Below are positions 1 through 6,969 of a stretch of 11,859 nt of DNA, one piece after another. This stretch comes from JAWUWD01 sp034112085 (GTDB lineage Bacteria; Bacteroidota; Bacteroidia; Cytophagales; Cyclobacteriaceae), in contig JAWUWD010000056.1 of NCBI GenBank assembly GCA_034112085.1, positions 1 to 11,859 on the forward strand, written 5' to 3'. The notes under the pieces were generated by a model that was given only the letters and a program-made list of their open reading frames with translations, was not told the origin of the DNA and made no database searches. The translations under genes and the position numbers were made by a program. Within the stretch, counting starts at the first letter, position 1, and every line of letters begins with the position of its first letter.

Positions 1-157
1 CAGTCTTAGTCTCCTTTATGGGGATTACCTGTATCCGGGGTAATTCTAAATAAGATTTTTCTACCGTTTGTGTCCCATCGTTTTTACTATTTTCTTGAGC
101 AAAGACGGTGTTGAGTGATAAAACACATGTCAATATTAATAATTTCGTTGTTTTCAT
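1..157 (-). CDS. Exported protein, 5' end only (possible alpha/beta hydrolase)
   Basis: This is the first 52 codons of a minus-strand gene that continues past the left edge. I translated it by hand from the ATG at 157-155. It begins with a Sec signal peptide (Lys residues, the hydrophobic run LLILTCVLSLNTVFA, then QE, with a likely cleavage after FA). The mature part includes LPRIQVIPIKETKT, an opening that resembles exported esterase/alpha-beta hydrolase proteins of Bacteroidota, but too little is present to be sure. The DNA coding for the signal peptide (91-157) matches that of PD40-C (2960-3026) at 57 of 67 positions by hand count. The signal peptide thus belongs to a module shared with its neighbours. 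The gene follows a terminator at 217-237, so it probably starts its own transcript. Existence of the gene is well supported; the function is a guess. Confidence 0.7.
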   Translation of the reverse strand, partial: MKTTKLLILTCVLSLNTVFAQENSKNDGTQTVEKSYLELPRIQVIPIKETKT

Positions 158-251
158 TGTTTATTAATTTGTGTTTACAATTTTTATTACCAACGCACCA
201 GCTGACTCGTTCACTAAAAAGGTCTGCTAGACCTTTTCTATACGTTCCTTT
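158..251 (-). promoter_or_regulatory. Intergenic terminator/leader module, copy 1
   Basis: This 94-bp gap lies between PD40-A and the gene at the left edge. Positions 199-248 match 2095-2144 at 44 of 50 bases. The similarity continues more loosely toward each downstream start codon, where both copies are AT-rich and share the string AAACACAAA on the minus strand. It holds the terminator at 217-237 and must hold the promoter for the edge gene. I could not find a convincing Bacteroidota promoter (TTTG and TAnnTTTG) in it. Confidence 0.5.
217..237 (-). terminator. Intrinsic terminator after PD40-A
   Basis: A perfect 9-bp stem (AAAAGGTCT / AGACCTTTT) with a 3-nt loop starts 14 nt past the PD40-A stop. 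Read on the minus strand, the 3' arm runs into a T tract, as expected for a Rho-independent terminator of the minus-strand operon. A homologous hairpin at 2113-2133 carries paired substitutions that keep the stem. Confidence 0.75.
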
Positions 252-1130
252 CTATTTGGACTTAAGGCTCTCAATAATTCCCGCATCTACCCAGTAGATA
301 TCCACGTTTTTACCATCGTCACTGATGCCTCTATTGAATGTGAGGTACTTGCCGTCTGGGGTAACGCTCGCATAAGCATCCCATTTGTCAGAGTTGACCT
401 TATCCCCCATATTAATGGCAGGCCCCCATGAGCCGTCCTCTTGTCGGAAACTAATATAAAGATCAGAGCCCCCATATCCACCTTCTCTTTCACTATCCCA
501 TATCAGATAGCTTTCGTCTGGTGCGATGAATGGATGGGCTGTCCATTCGCCCGTGTTCACCACTGGCCCCATTTTTATTGGTGCTTGCCGCGTTCCGTCC
601 TTTAGCCTTGATATGCGAATCACATCATCGCTTTTATAGTCGTCAAAAACATAGGTGCCTTTTTCCGAGGCCGTAAGACGCATGATACCCCAATCTTTCC
701 GATCAAACATTGGACCTAGACTTTTGCGTTCGGACCATGCATCACCTATACGGTCTTTATAGCCTTTAGCCATGTGCATACGTGTACCATCTGGCGAAAA
801 CGATATTTCACCTCTGCGCTTGAATTCAGTATATTTCTTCCAGACATTGTCTTGCTGTCGGAAGCCAATAACTGTGATGGGTGTGCCTTTGCCGCTTCTT
901 GTGGTGAAGTAAAACTCTGTCATGCCAGGTGCAAATACGCCCTCAATCTCCCAGCCTCCTTTCGAAATGATTCCCGGAGCAAATGGCTCTGCTACCATGC
1001 CTGGTGGCTTTTGTCCCATGTACGGTCCTTCTAGGGGTGGAAAGCTGAAATTGCTCGCCATATGTTCCTGAGCAAAGACCACGTTTAAGGATAGGAGACT
1101 TATCAATATTAATAATTTCATTGTTTTCAT
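252..1130 (-). CDS. Secreted PD40-repeat (TolB-like propeller) protein, PD40-A
   Basis: This is a 292-residue exported protein of unknown precise function. A Sec signal peptide (residues 1-20, ending in VVFA before QE) is followed by a conserved entry segment near residues 33-54 with GQKPPG and FAPGI. PD40/WD40-like propeller blades follow: FSPDGTRMHMA near 111, IAPDESYLIWD near 202 and VTPDGKYLTFN near 256. A GYGGSDLYISF strand lies between the last two. The C-terminus (DIYWVDAGIIESL) matches the paralogues. I chose the start at 1130 rather than the in-frame ATG at 1178, because the upstream codons overlap the end of PD40-B, are Lys/Asn-rich, and would bury the signal peptide, while the paralogues start at the equivalent MKTxKLL. 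It lies 22 bp after the PD40-B stop and is probably co-transcribed with it. Such propellers usually bind protein or glycan partners in the envelope; no catalytic motif is visible. Confidence 0.85.
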   Translation of the reverse strand: MKTMKLLILISLLSLNVVFAQEHMASNFSFPPLEGPYMGQKPPGMVAEPFAPGIISKGGWEIEGVFAPGMTEFYFTTRSGKGTPITVIGFRQQDNVWKKYTEFKRRGEISFSPDGTRMHMAKGYKDRIGDAWSERKSLGPMFDRKDWGIMRLTASEKGTYVFDDYKSDDVIRISRLKDGTRQAPIKMGPVVNTGEWTAHPFIAPDESYLIWDSEREGGYGGSDLYISFRQEDGSWGPAINMGDKVNSDKWDAYASVTPDGKYLTFNRGISDDGKNVDIYWVDAGIIESLKSK

Positions 1131-1152
1131 ATTTCTTATTTTCTTAATGTTC

Positions 1153-2055
1153 TTATTCTTGTGGTCTGAGATTCTCAATTACTTGAGCATCTATCCAATA
1201 ACTTTTAGCCGCCCAATTAGTATTTCCATCTTCCTTGACCTCCCACTCTCCCCTGGAGAAAAACAGGTATTTACCATCGTCTGTTACATGTACGCCACTT
1301 TCATCTAATGCTGTGTTGATCTCATCTCCCATGTTGATTGCTGGCACCCAAGAGCCATCTTTAGCTCGAAAACTAATGTAGATATCAGAACCACCATATC
1401 CATCTTCTCTTTGAACATCCCATAGCAAATAGGATTCATCCGGTGCTATGTGCGGATGGGCAATCCATGTCCCGGTGTTGATCTCCTTGCCTAACTTTTG
1501 ACGTGGTTCATATTTACCGTTGATAAGGCGCGAATAACTGATTGCTCCAACTGTATCTGGTCTTTCAAATTGATCAAAGAAAGAAGTCCCATTGTCTGAA
1601 AATGATATGCCCATGATGTGCATATCTGTAAAAGGAGCACCAAGACTTTTGTATTCCGACCAACCGGTTTCGGTGCGTATTCTATATTTATTGCCACGGT
1701 ATAAAGAATCGCCTCCCTTAGAGAATCTCGGCCATTTTAGTTCGGTTTCAGATTCATTTCCCCAACTCCCATTTTCATATCGAATAACAAAAAATGTCCG
1801 CTCTTTATATTTCCCATTTTTCCTTGTGAAATAGTAACTCTTCTTATCTGGAGAAAGCCTCCCTCCTTCAAAAAGCCCTTCCGGAGAAACAATGTCAGGG
1901 GCAAACTGCTTGGGAATCAAACCCGGTGGCCTTTCTCCAAAATAGGCAGTTTCTATAATTGGTAAACCATTGTCTTTTGCCTTCTCATTATTAGTATTAC
2001 AAGCATTTAAAAATAGTGCGCCTGCAAGTATCAAAGTAAAATGTGGTTTTTTCAT
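1153..2055 (-). CDS. PD40-repeat lipoprotein, PD40-B
   Basis: A 300-residue paralogue of PD40-A, but with a lipoprotein signal peptide. The hydrophobic run ends in a lipobox (LNAC) with the lipidated Cys at residue 19, followed by a Asn/Lys-rich tether. The mature part repeats the family layout: FGERPPGLIP and FAPDIVS near 39-57, then propeller blades including IAPDESYLLWD near 203, GYGGSDIYISF near 219 and VTDDGKYLFFSR near 257. The C-terminus is QVIENLRPQE. At the DNA level the region around 1330-1460 is clearly homologous to 410-535 of PD40-A, so the two are tandem duplicates. It is the first gene after the terminator at 2113-2133 and probably heads a two-gene transcript with PD40-A. It is likely anchored in the outer or inner membrane facing the periplasm, or surface exposed. 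Molecular function is unknown. Confidence 0.85.
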   Translation of the reverse strand: MKKPHFTLILAGALFLNACNTNNEKAKDNGLPIIETAYFGERPPGLIPKQFAPDIVSPEGLFEGGRLSPDKKSYYFTRKNGKYKERTFFVIRYENGSWGNESETELKWPRFSKGGDSLYRGNKYRIRTETGWSEYKSLGAPFTDMHIMGISFSDNGTSFFDQFERPDTVGAISYSRLINGKYEPRQKLGKEINTGTWIAHPHIAPDESYLLWDVQREDGYGGSDIYISFRAKDGSWVPAINMGDEINTALDESGVHVTDDGKYLFFSRGEWEVKEDGNTNWAAKSYWIDAQVIENLRPQE

Positions 2056-2147
2056 TATTTATTTTTTGTGTTTGAATTTATAATCCCAACCCCTCAGCTG
2101 GCTCGTTCACTAAAAAAGCCTAGTAGACTTTTTCTATACGTTCCGTA
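2056..2147 (-). promoter_or_regulatory. Intergenic terminator/leader module, copy 2
   Basis: This 92-bp gap between PD40-C and PD40-B is homologous to the gap at 158-251. It contains the terminator at 2113-2133 and the AT-rich leader and presumed promoter of PD40-B. The sequence TAAATTCA on the minus strand is only a partial match to the Bacteroidota -7 element and has no properly spaced -33 element. Confidence 0.45.
2113..2133 (-). terminator. Intrinsic terminator after PD40-C
   Basis: On the minus-strand RNA the arms AAAAAGUCU and AGGCUUUUU pair through nine positions, including one U-G wobble, around a 3-nt loop and end in a U tract. It starts 14 nt past the PD40-C stop. Compared with the copy at 217-237, one stem pair has changed from G-C to A-T on both arms at once. 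Another has become a wobble that exists only in minus-strand RNA. Both changes support a real minus-strand RNA hairpin. Confidence 0.7.
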
Positions 2148-3026
2148 CTATTTTGGTCTTAGATTCTCAATAACTCTTGTGCTCACCCAATAAATAAATT
2201 TATCATCTTCTTCAGTTGTTCGGGTAAAAAATAAATATTTACCATCTGGAGTGATACGCGGGACTGAATCATGAAAATTAGAATTTACTTCATTTCCAAG
2301 GTCAATTGGTTTTGTCCATGTTCCGTCTTGCTTCTTAAAATAGACATAAAGATCATTGTCATTATTTTTATTTCGAGCATCTACTACTAAAAAGTCTTGA
2401 GATGGGGAAATAAAACCGTGAAACCCAAATTCAATTTCAACTTCCTGCACTTCGGGGAATTCACCGTTTTTGTTGGGTGCATAATACAGTTTCATTTTTG
2501 ACACATTGAAATAATAAAGATCTCCATTTTTGGCTTCAATCGGATGAAAAACTAAATCATCATTTATAGGTGAATCAAGCTGTATTGCATCGCCCCAGGA
2601 ATCCTCCAAGCGGTTTACATACCAAATTTTGTCATTATCATCTACAAAATAAATTCTTTCACCACTAATGCTCACAAATGGGTCCGTTTCAGCAATCCTC
2701 TTGCCTTTTGTAAAATTTGCTTTTTTAAGATTAGTCCATTGTTTATTTTCTTTTTTTGAGAAATACACAGCCGAATTTTCGCCTTTTTTATTAGCCGAAA
2801 AATATATTTCATCTAATTCAGGAGAAAAAGAAACAGCACCTTCATTTCTTCCTTTTAATGAAACAATACCTGGAGCAAAAACTTCAGGAATTAAGCCCGG
2901 TGGCTTTTGCCCAAGATAAGGACCCTCTAAGAGCGGAAAATCAGGATCGTTTTCTATCTTTTCTTTCGCAAAGACAGTGTTTAGGGATATAGTACATGTC
3001 AATATTAATAATTTGGTTGTTCTCAT
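2148..3026 (-). CDS. Secreted PD40-repeat protein, PD40-C
   Basis: A 292-residue exported paralogue of PD40-A and PD40-B. The signal peptide (MRTTKLLILTCTISLNTVFA) is nearly that of the gene at the left edge. The mature N-terminus has ENDPDFP, then the family entry segment GPYLGQKPPGLIPEVFAPG near residues 34-52. Propeller-type strands follow: FSPELDEIYFSANK near 67, ISGERIYFVDDN in the middle, and ITPDGKYLFFTR near the end. The C-terminus is IYWVSTRVIENLRPK. The middle is more diverged than A is from B; the GYGGSD strand is replaced by NDNDLYVYF. It sits 60 bp after the permease stop with no terminator between, so it is probably the last gene of the esterase-permease transcript. An AAGGA ribosome site with 7-nt spacing supports the start. 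Function beyond a periplasmic or secreted beta-propeller is unknown. Confidence 0.85.
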   Translation of the reverse strand: MRTTKLLILTCTISLNTVFAKEKIENDPDFPLLEGPYLGQKPPGLIPEVFAPGIVSLKGRNEGAVSFSPELDEIYFSANKKGENSAVYFSKKENKQWTNLKKANFTKGKRIAETDPFVSISGERIYFVDDNDKIWYVNRLEDSWGDAIQLDSPINDDLVFHPIEAKNGDLYYFNVSKMKLYYAPNKNGEFPEVQEVEIEFGFHGFISPSQDFLVVDARNKNNDNDLYVYFKKQDGTWTKPIDLGNEVNSNFHDSVPRITPDGKYLFFTRTTEEDDKFIYWVSTRVIENLRPK

Positions 3027-3033
3027 GTTTTCG

Positions 3034-3038
3034 TCCTT
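3034..3038 (-). promoter_or_regulatory. Ribosome binding site of PD40-C
   Basis: AAGGA lies on the minus strand with a 7-nt gap before the PD40-C ATG. It is a clear Shine-Dalgarno, unlike the weak, A-rich leaders of the neighbouring genes, and it supports the chosen start. Confidence 0.55.
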
Positions 3039-3086
3039 TTGTTATTGCAGAGAGAATGAGTCTATTAGCTTTTACTATTGTGCTCC

Positions 3087-5480
3087 TTATTCACCCCTCA
3101 GCTTCTGCGCAGGGTTAGCATTAGCAGCTTTACGGGCATGATAACCAGTAGTAAGCACCGTTAATACAATAGTGCCTACCAGTACGGTTGCAAATATTGT
3201 AAACCCTGGAGTTATATGGAATTCGAAACTTTCCAGCCAAGTCATCATAGAAAAATATCCCAATACGGACGCGGGTATACCAGCAATGACGATGAGGAGT
3301 ACAAAATCTCTAATGAGTAAATTAATTAGCCCTTGTGTATTTGCACCAAGTACTTTTCTGATGCTAATTTCCTTAGAGCGTTGCTCTGCAGTGTATGAAG
3401 CCAATCCCAATAATCCTAAACAAGCAATCAAGATGGTCATGCCAGAAAAGCCTAAGAATAATTGACCACGGATTTGATCAGCCTCGTAATTCTCCATGAA
3501 TTGCTCATCAATAAACACATACTCAAATGCCGTGTTAGGGTATGTTCTTTCCCATGCCTCCTCAATTAGGTCAATGGTAGATGTAATATCTCCTGTGATT
3601 TTAACAATGGCAGAACCATTGATATGACTTGGGATAAACACCAAGGCTGTGATTGGATCGTAAAGTGATTGTTGATGGAAGTCTTTAACCACACCAACAA
3701 CTAATGCAGAAGGTAATGAATCATATCTGGACACATGAATTTTTTTACCAATTGGGTTTGTCCAGTTCATTCTTCGAACCATGGCCTCATTCACCATTAC
3801 GGCTTGAGAAGAGTCCGAAGCAAAATCCAATGAGAAGTTTCTTCCTTCAACCACATCAATACCTAATGTCGAAAAGAAATCATAGTCAACCCGATAATTG
3901 TCTACTCCTCGGTCGTCCATAGGTCCTTCTTCAGTTTCGATTGAAAACACGTTTTTGGGGTAACCATTTCCAGGAGTTGTGTTCGAAGATCCGGCTCCAC
4001 CTATATTGGCATTTTGAACCAATTCATTTTTAAGTATATTCCATTTCGCCATATCTGCCCTACTTCTAAAGTCGATTTGCATCATCTGCTCTTTATCAAA
4101 ACCCAAATCTTTGTTCCTTACAAATTGCATTTGAGCATAAATAACCAAAGTACCAATCAACATGAACATGGAAATGGAAAACTGTATCGTCACCAAAGCC
4201 TTCCTTAATAATTTGCCGCTAGATTTCCCTCCACCCCCTTTCAGTACAGCCGCTGGCTGAAAAGAAGACAAAAAGAAAGCGGGATAACAACCACCAATAA
4301 ATCCAGTGATAAATACGATACCAATGACAGCTAATATCACATTGGTGTGAAGTAATCCCTCGATAGCCAAATTAGTACCTACAATGCTGTTTATTTTAGG
4401 AACAATGGCTATCATAAGAAGAATACTTATGATAGAAGATATCAATGTAATTAGCATTGATTCAGTCAAAAATTGACCTATTAAACCGCTTCTTTGGGCA
4501 CCCATTGCTTTTCTTAAGCCAACTTCCATGGACCGCTTGGTAGATCGTGCTGTGGCCAAGTTCATGTAGTTGATACTGGCAATAATGATGAGGAAAATTG
4601 CTATTGCAGAGAATATCTGAACATATTGAATGTCGCCAACTGGCACTGGTTCATTTTCAAAATCTGAAGTCAAATGGATACTTTTTAATGGAACAGCCAT
4701 CATTCTAACCTTGAGGTTAATCGGATCAAAGATCGGAGCTATATATCTAGCAGTAGTCGAATCAAGGTTAATTTGTAACGCTTCTTGTGTGACACCTTCA
4801 TTAACTAAAACATAGGAAAAGACACCCCACTGTCCCCAGCCTATGTCTCCATCTGGATGGGTAGTCTTCCACGATATCAATGCTTCAGCAATAAGGTGAG
4901 AAGAGCTAGCCATGTCTTTGTAGACGCCTGTCACTTGCAAAGACATTTCCCTATCTCCACCACTTCGGATTGTTTGGCCTAGTGGGTTTTCGTTTTTGAA
5001 TATTTTCGTTGCCATGGACTGATTAATGACTATCGAATTGGGAGCCATCAATGCAGTTTTGGGATTTCCAGCTACAAATTCATAATCAAATAATTCGAAA
5101 ATTGTTGAGTCAGCTGCATAGACATTTTCTTCATAGTAATCAACTTGATTGAACTCAAACCTCATACCGCCTTGACCACTTAGACCCTGCATTCGAGCCG
5201 CCTGTTCTACCTTCGGGTATTCATTTTTAACGGCAAATGCAGCTCGGGGGGTCATTTGTGCCCACTTAAACGAATTATCAGGCTCAGTAAACTCTGTTGA
5301 AAGACGATAGATCCGATCCCCCTTAGTGTGGTGCTTATCGAAACTCGTTTCATGAAAAATATAAAGAAGAATTATTAAACTAGAGGCAATACCAACCGTA
5401 AGTCCAATAATATTAAGGGCAGTGTAGCCAGGTTGTCTTATTAGATTTCGGAAAGCAACTTTTATATAATTTTTAAGCAT
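3087..5480 (-). CDS. MacB/FtsX-family ABC transporter permease (two-domain, 8 TM)
   Basis: A 797-residue permease of the large Bacteroidota MacB-like family. The layout is a TM helix near 21-42, a MacB periplasmic core domain (about 45-280), TM helices near 284-307, 340-361 and 378-400, then TM near 427-450, a second periplasmic core (about 455-668), and TM helices near 672-695, 722-743 and 758-780. The cytoplasmic coupling motif occurs in both FtsX halves: EVGLRKAMGAQR near 319 and EISIRKVLGANTQG near 704. This is effectively a fused pair of permease units. The opening MLKNYIKVAFRNLIRQPGYT is typical of the family. These proteins work with a separate ATPase to transduce force to the periplasm rather than form a classical channel; no ATPase gene is in the window. 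It lies between an exported esterase and PD40-C on the same strand, suggesting a shared envelope task. Substrate cannot be told. Confidence 0.92.
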   Translation of the reverse strand: MLKNYIKVAFRNLIRQPGYTALNIIGLTVGIASSLIILLYIFHETSFDKHHTKGDRIYRLSTEFTEPDNSFKWAQMTPRAAFAVKNEYPKVEQAARMQGLSGQGGMRFEFNQVDYYEENVYAADSTIFELFDYEFVAGNPKTALMAPNSIVINQSMATKIFKNENPLGQTIRSGGDREMSLQVTGVYKDMASSSHLIAEALISWKTTHPDGDIGWGQWGVFSYVLVNEGVTQEALQINLDSTTARYIAPIFDPINLKVRMMAVPLKSIHLTSDFENEPVPVGDIQYVQIFSAIAIFLIIIASINYMNLATARSTKRSMEVGLRKAMGAQRSGLIGQFLTESMLITLISSIISILLMIAIVPKINSIVGTNLAIEGLLHTNVILAVIGIVFITGFIGGCYPAFFLSSFQPAAVLKGGGGKSSGKLLRKALVTIQFSISMFMLIGTLVIYAQMQFVRNKDLGFDKEQMMQIDFRSRADMAKWNILKNELVQNANIGGAGSSNTTPGNGYPKNVFSIETEEGPMDDRGVDNYRVDYDFFSTLGIDVVEGRNFSLDFASDSSQAVMVNEAMVRRMNWTNPIGKKIHVSRYDSLPSALVVGVVKDFHQQSLYDPITALVFIPSHINGSAIVKITGDITSTIDLIEEAWERTYPNTAFEYVFIDEQFMENYEADQIRGQLFLGFSGMTILIACLGLLGLASYTAEQRSKEISIRKVLGANTQGLINLLIRDFVLLIVIAGIPASVLGYFSMMTWLESFEFHITPGFTIFATVLVGTIVLTVLTTGYHARKAANANPAQKLRGE

Positions 5481-5520
5481 GCGAGTTGTTGTTTGATTTT
5501 TTTACGTTTGGCCATTTGTT

Positions 5521-5586
5521 TTATTCTGAAGGTCTTAGATTCTCAGGAACTTCTGTGCTCACCCAATAGATCTTTAATGAGTAAAG
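5521..5586 (-). pseudogene. Remnant of the C-terminus of a fourth PD40 gene
   Basis: This intergenic stretch reads in frame on the minus strand as LYSLKIYWVSTEVPENLRP, then SE and a stop, with a TGA just before it. It matches the C-terminus of PD40-C (IYWVSTRVIENLRPK). The DNA at 5531-5571 agrees with 2155-2195 at 36 of 41 positions by hand count. No start codon or propeller precedes it: the esterase gene ends 7 bp upstream. It is therefore the tail of a lost or replaced PD40 gene. The esterase's signal-peptide region carries the matching PD40-like front end (see findings). Confidence 0.75.
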
Positions 5587-5593
5587 TCAGGTT

Positions 5594-6808
5594 TCATTTC
5601 TCAAGTTTTTGTAGCTGCCTTTTAGCAAATGAATAATCAGGATCAATTGTCAGTGCTTTTTCGAACATGACCTTAGCACTTTCAAGCTGACCTTGATCTC
5701 TACGAACAGTACCCATTCCCATATAAGATTCCTTGTTTTCAGGATACACCTGTAGGGAGTATTGAAAGATTTTTTCTGCGGCAACCAAATTCTTCTGATC
5801 ATAAATCATATCAAGACCAAGGTTAAATATGATCGATATAGGCGGCTGAATTTCATACCCGTATCGTTTTGATAACCTATCGAAATGTTGTGTCACTTTA
5901 TCCAAGGAGTCCAGGTTTTCGTAGGGATTAAAGTCAGGGTATAGCGCGACAAGAAACTGTGTGAAATCCATCGCTGGCACATGACCCTGGTTCACCAATT
6001 CATCCACTTTATAGGTAAAACTCTCTGGTTTATGGTCCTCTACCACACGAGAGAATTCAGAAACAATCTCTGTCATTTCCTCATCATCGCTATAAATGAT
6101 GTGTAGAGATCTGTTTTCCTTAAGCGTTTTTAACGGACCTGATTTTATTTTTTGTTGAAGCACTGCCGGCATAACCATAATGGATGGGCTACTTGCAAAG
6201 TAGCTATTAAACAGAAGGGGGTTATTGAGCAGCGTGTAAACACTGAAAAACCCACTGTTAGAAGCGCCAAAGAGCACTTTGAACGGAGCAGTCCGGTATT
6301 TATTATCAACGTGCGGCATCAGCTCTGTCTCAAAAAAGTTAATATAACCATCCGGAATTGTTGTGTCTTGATTTTCCCTTGTTGGTAACAAAATTCTATT
6401 TCCTTCGGGTAAATCTACTCCAATGAGTATCATCTCAGGAATTTGTAGTGACTCGCCCATGTAGTCTAGTGTAGAAGCTAACATGGCGAACCGAGATCGG
6501 TAATCTGAATCTAACATATACAGCACAGGGTAGGTTTTCTTGGAGCTATCGTAGTCAGCAGGTAAATGGATTGATAGTGGAACAGTTTTGTTTAACACTT
6601 TGGACTGAAGTGAAGATATTTCGCCCAGGGTAACTGCTGGTTCACTTTGCTCTGTAGAATGTGGAAAATCAGGATCGTTTTCTGCCTTTTCTTGTGCAAA
6701 TACAGTGTTTAGCGCCATCAAATTTGCTACAAGTAGCATCATCACGAGCTTAACTCTTCTAGCATTTTTGTTCACTTCTTTCCGGGACTTACTTAAAGAA
6801 ATTTTCAT
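5594..6808 (-). CDS. Exported esterase D-like alpha/beta hydrolase with C-terminal TPRs
   Basis: A 404-residue exported protein. A long basic N-region (to about residue 20) and a hydrophobic run ending LNTVFA/QE form a Sec signal peptide. An ATG 22 codons further in is an alternative start. Residues about 57-295 look like the esterase D-like putative esterase fold: IHLPADYD near 80, YPVLYMLDSDYRSRF near 93, IPEMILIGVDLP near 123. The nucleophile elbow GASNSG gives Ser183, with an acidic stretch SDDEE near 240 and His276 in NQGHVPA as likely triad partners. Residues about 324-404 hold two TPR-like repeats (EKIFQYSLQVYPENKES and ESAKVMFEKALTIDPDY). The family includes siderophore and carboxyl-ester hydrolases; the substrate here is unknown. 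It is the first gene of the minus-strand operon and is divergent from the sensor kinase. The segment around FAQEKAENDPDFP is shared with PD40-C at DNA level. Confidence 0.85.
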   Translation of the reverse strand: MKISLSKSRKEVNKNARRVKLVMMLLVANLMALNTVFAQEKAENDPDFPHSTEQSEPAVTLGEISSLQSKVLNKTVPLSIHLPADYDSSKKTYPVLYMLDSDYRSRFAMLASTLDYMGESLQIPEMILIGVDLPEGNRILLPTRENQDTTIPDGYINFFETELMPHVDNKYRTAPFKVLFGASNSGFFSVYTLLNNPLLFNSYFASSPSIMVMPAVLQQKIKSGPLKTLKENRSLHIIYSDDEEMTEIVSEFSRVVEDHKPESFTYKVDELVNQGHVPAMDFTQFLVALYPDFNPYENLDSLDKVTQHFDRLSKRYGYEIQPPISIIFNLGLDMIYDQKNLVAAEKIFQYSLQVYPENKESYMGMGTVRRDQGQLESAKVMFEKALTIDPDYSFAKRQLQKLEK

Positions 6809-6969
6809 AATTTGTTTAGGTTTTTGAAGACTTTACTCTAAAGCTCTCTGATAGGTTGTAAATAGTCATCGTTTAATTTGTCAACTGCTCTGTGCTTGTA
6901 TGAACTGCTCTAGGTTTCTTAGAAAAGACAGATTTATCATGTTACTTTACATAATAAAGTCAGCTCAAA
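6809..6969. promoter_or_regulatory. Divergent promoter region between esterase operon and sensor kinase
   Basis: This 161-bp AT-rich gap separates two divergently transcribed units. It contains a 9-bp direct repeat (6883-6911). Toward the esterase, a weak candidate promoter reads TTGACA (6884-6879) then TATTTA (6864-6859) with a short 14-bp spacer, and its first element abuts the repeat. Toward the kinase, TACTTTAC near 6943-6950 is a partial match to the Bacteroidota -7 element. Neither promoter is convincing by sequence alone. Confidence 0.5.
6883..6911 (-). promoter_or_regulatory. Candidate LytTR-regulator binding site (9-bp direct repeat, 20-bp period)
   Basis: AACTGCTCT occurs exactly at 6883-6891 and 6903-6911. 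On the minus strand this reads AGAGCAGTT twice, 11 bp apart. LytTR regulators such as AgrA bind paired direct repeats of about 9 bp with a GTT core, about two helical turns apart on the same DNA face. This pair fits, and the LytTR gene is encoded in the adjacent operon. Orientation is toward the esterase operon. Assignment to this regulator is inference. Confidence 0.5.

Noticed and set aside
1131..1178. Upstream in-frame ATG for PD40-A (16 extra residues)
   Set aside because: It would overlap the end of PD40-B and put a Lys/Asn-rich stretch before the signal peptide. The paralogues start at the equivalent of 1130.
3172..3465. 97-codon open frame antisense to the permease
   Set aside because: It is the complement of a strongly conserved FtsX-type coding region, has no recognisable motif, and is best seen as a chance antisense frame.
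3087..5480. Complete MacB macrolide exporter
   Set aside because: There is no Walker A/B ATPase domain in the protein and no ATPase or membrane-fusion gene in the window; only the permease can be claimed.
6746..6808. Twin-arginine (Tat) signal in the esterase because of Arg17-Arg18
   Set aside because: The context NARRVKL lacks the SRRxFLK pattern, and the following hydrophobic run with VFA/QE is an ordinary Sec signal.
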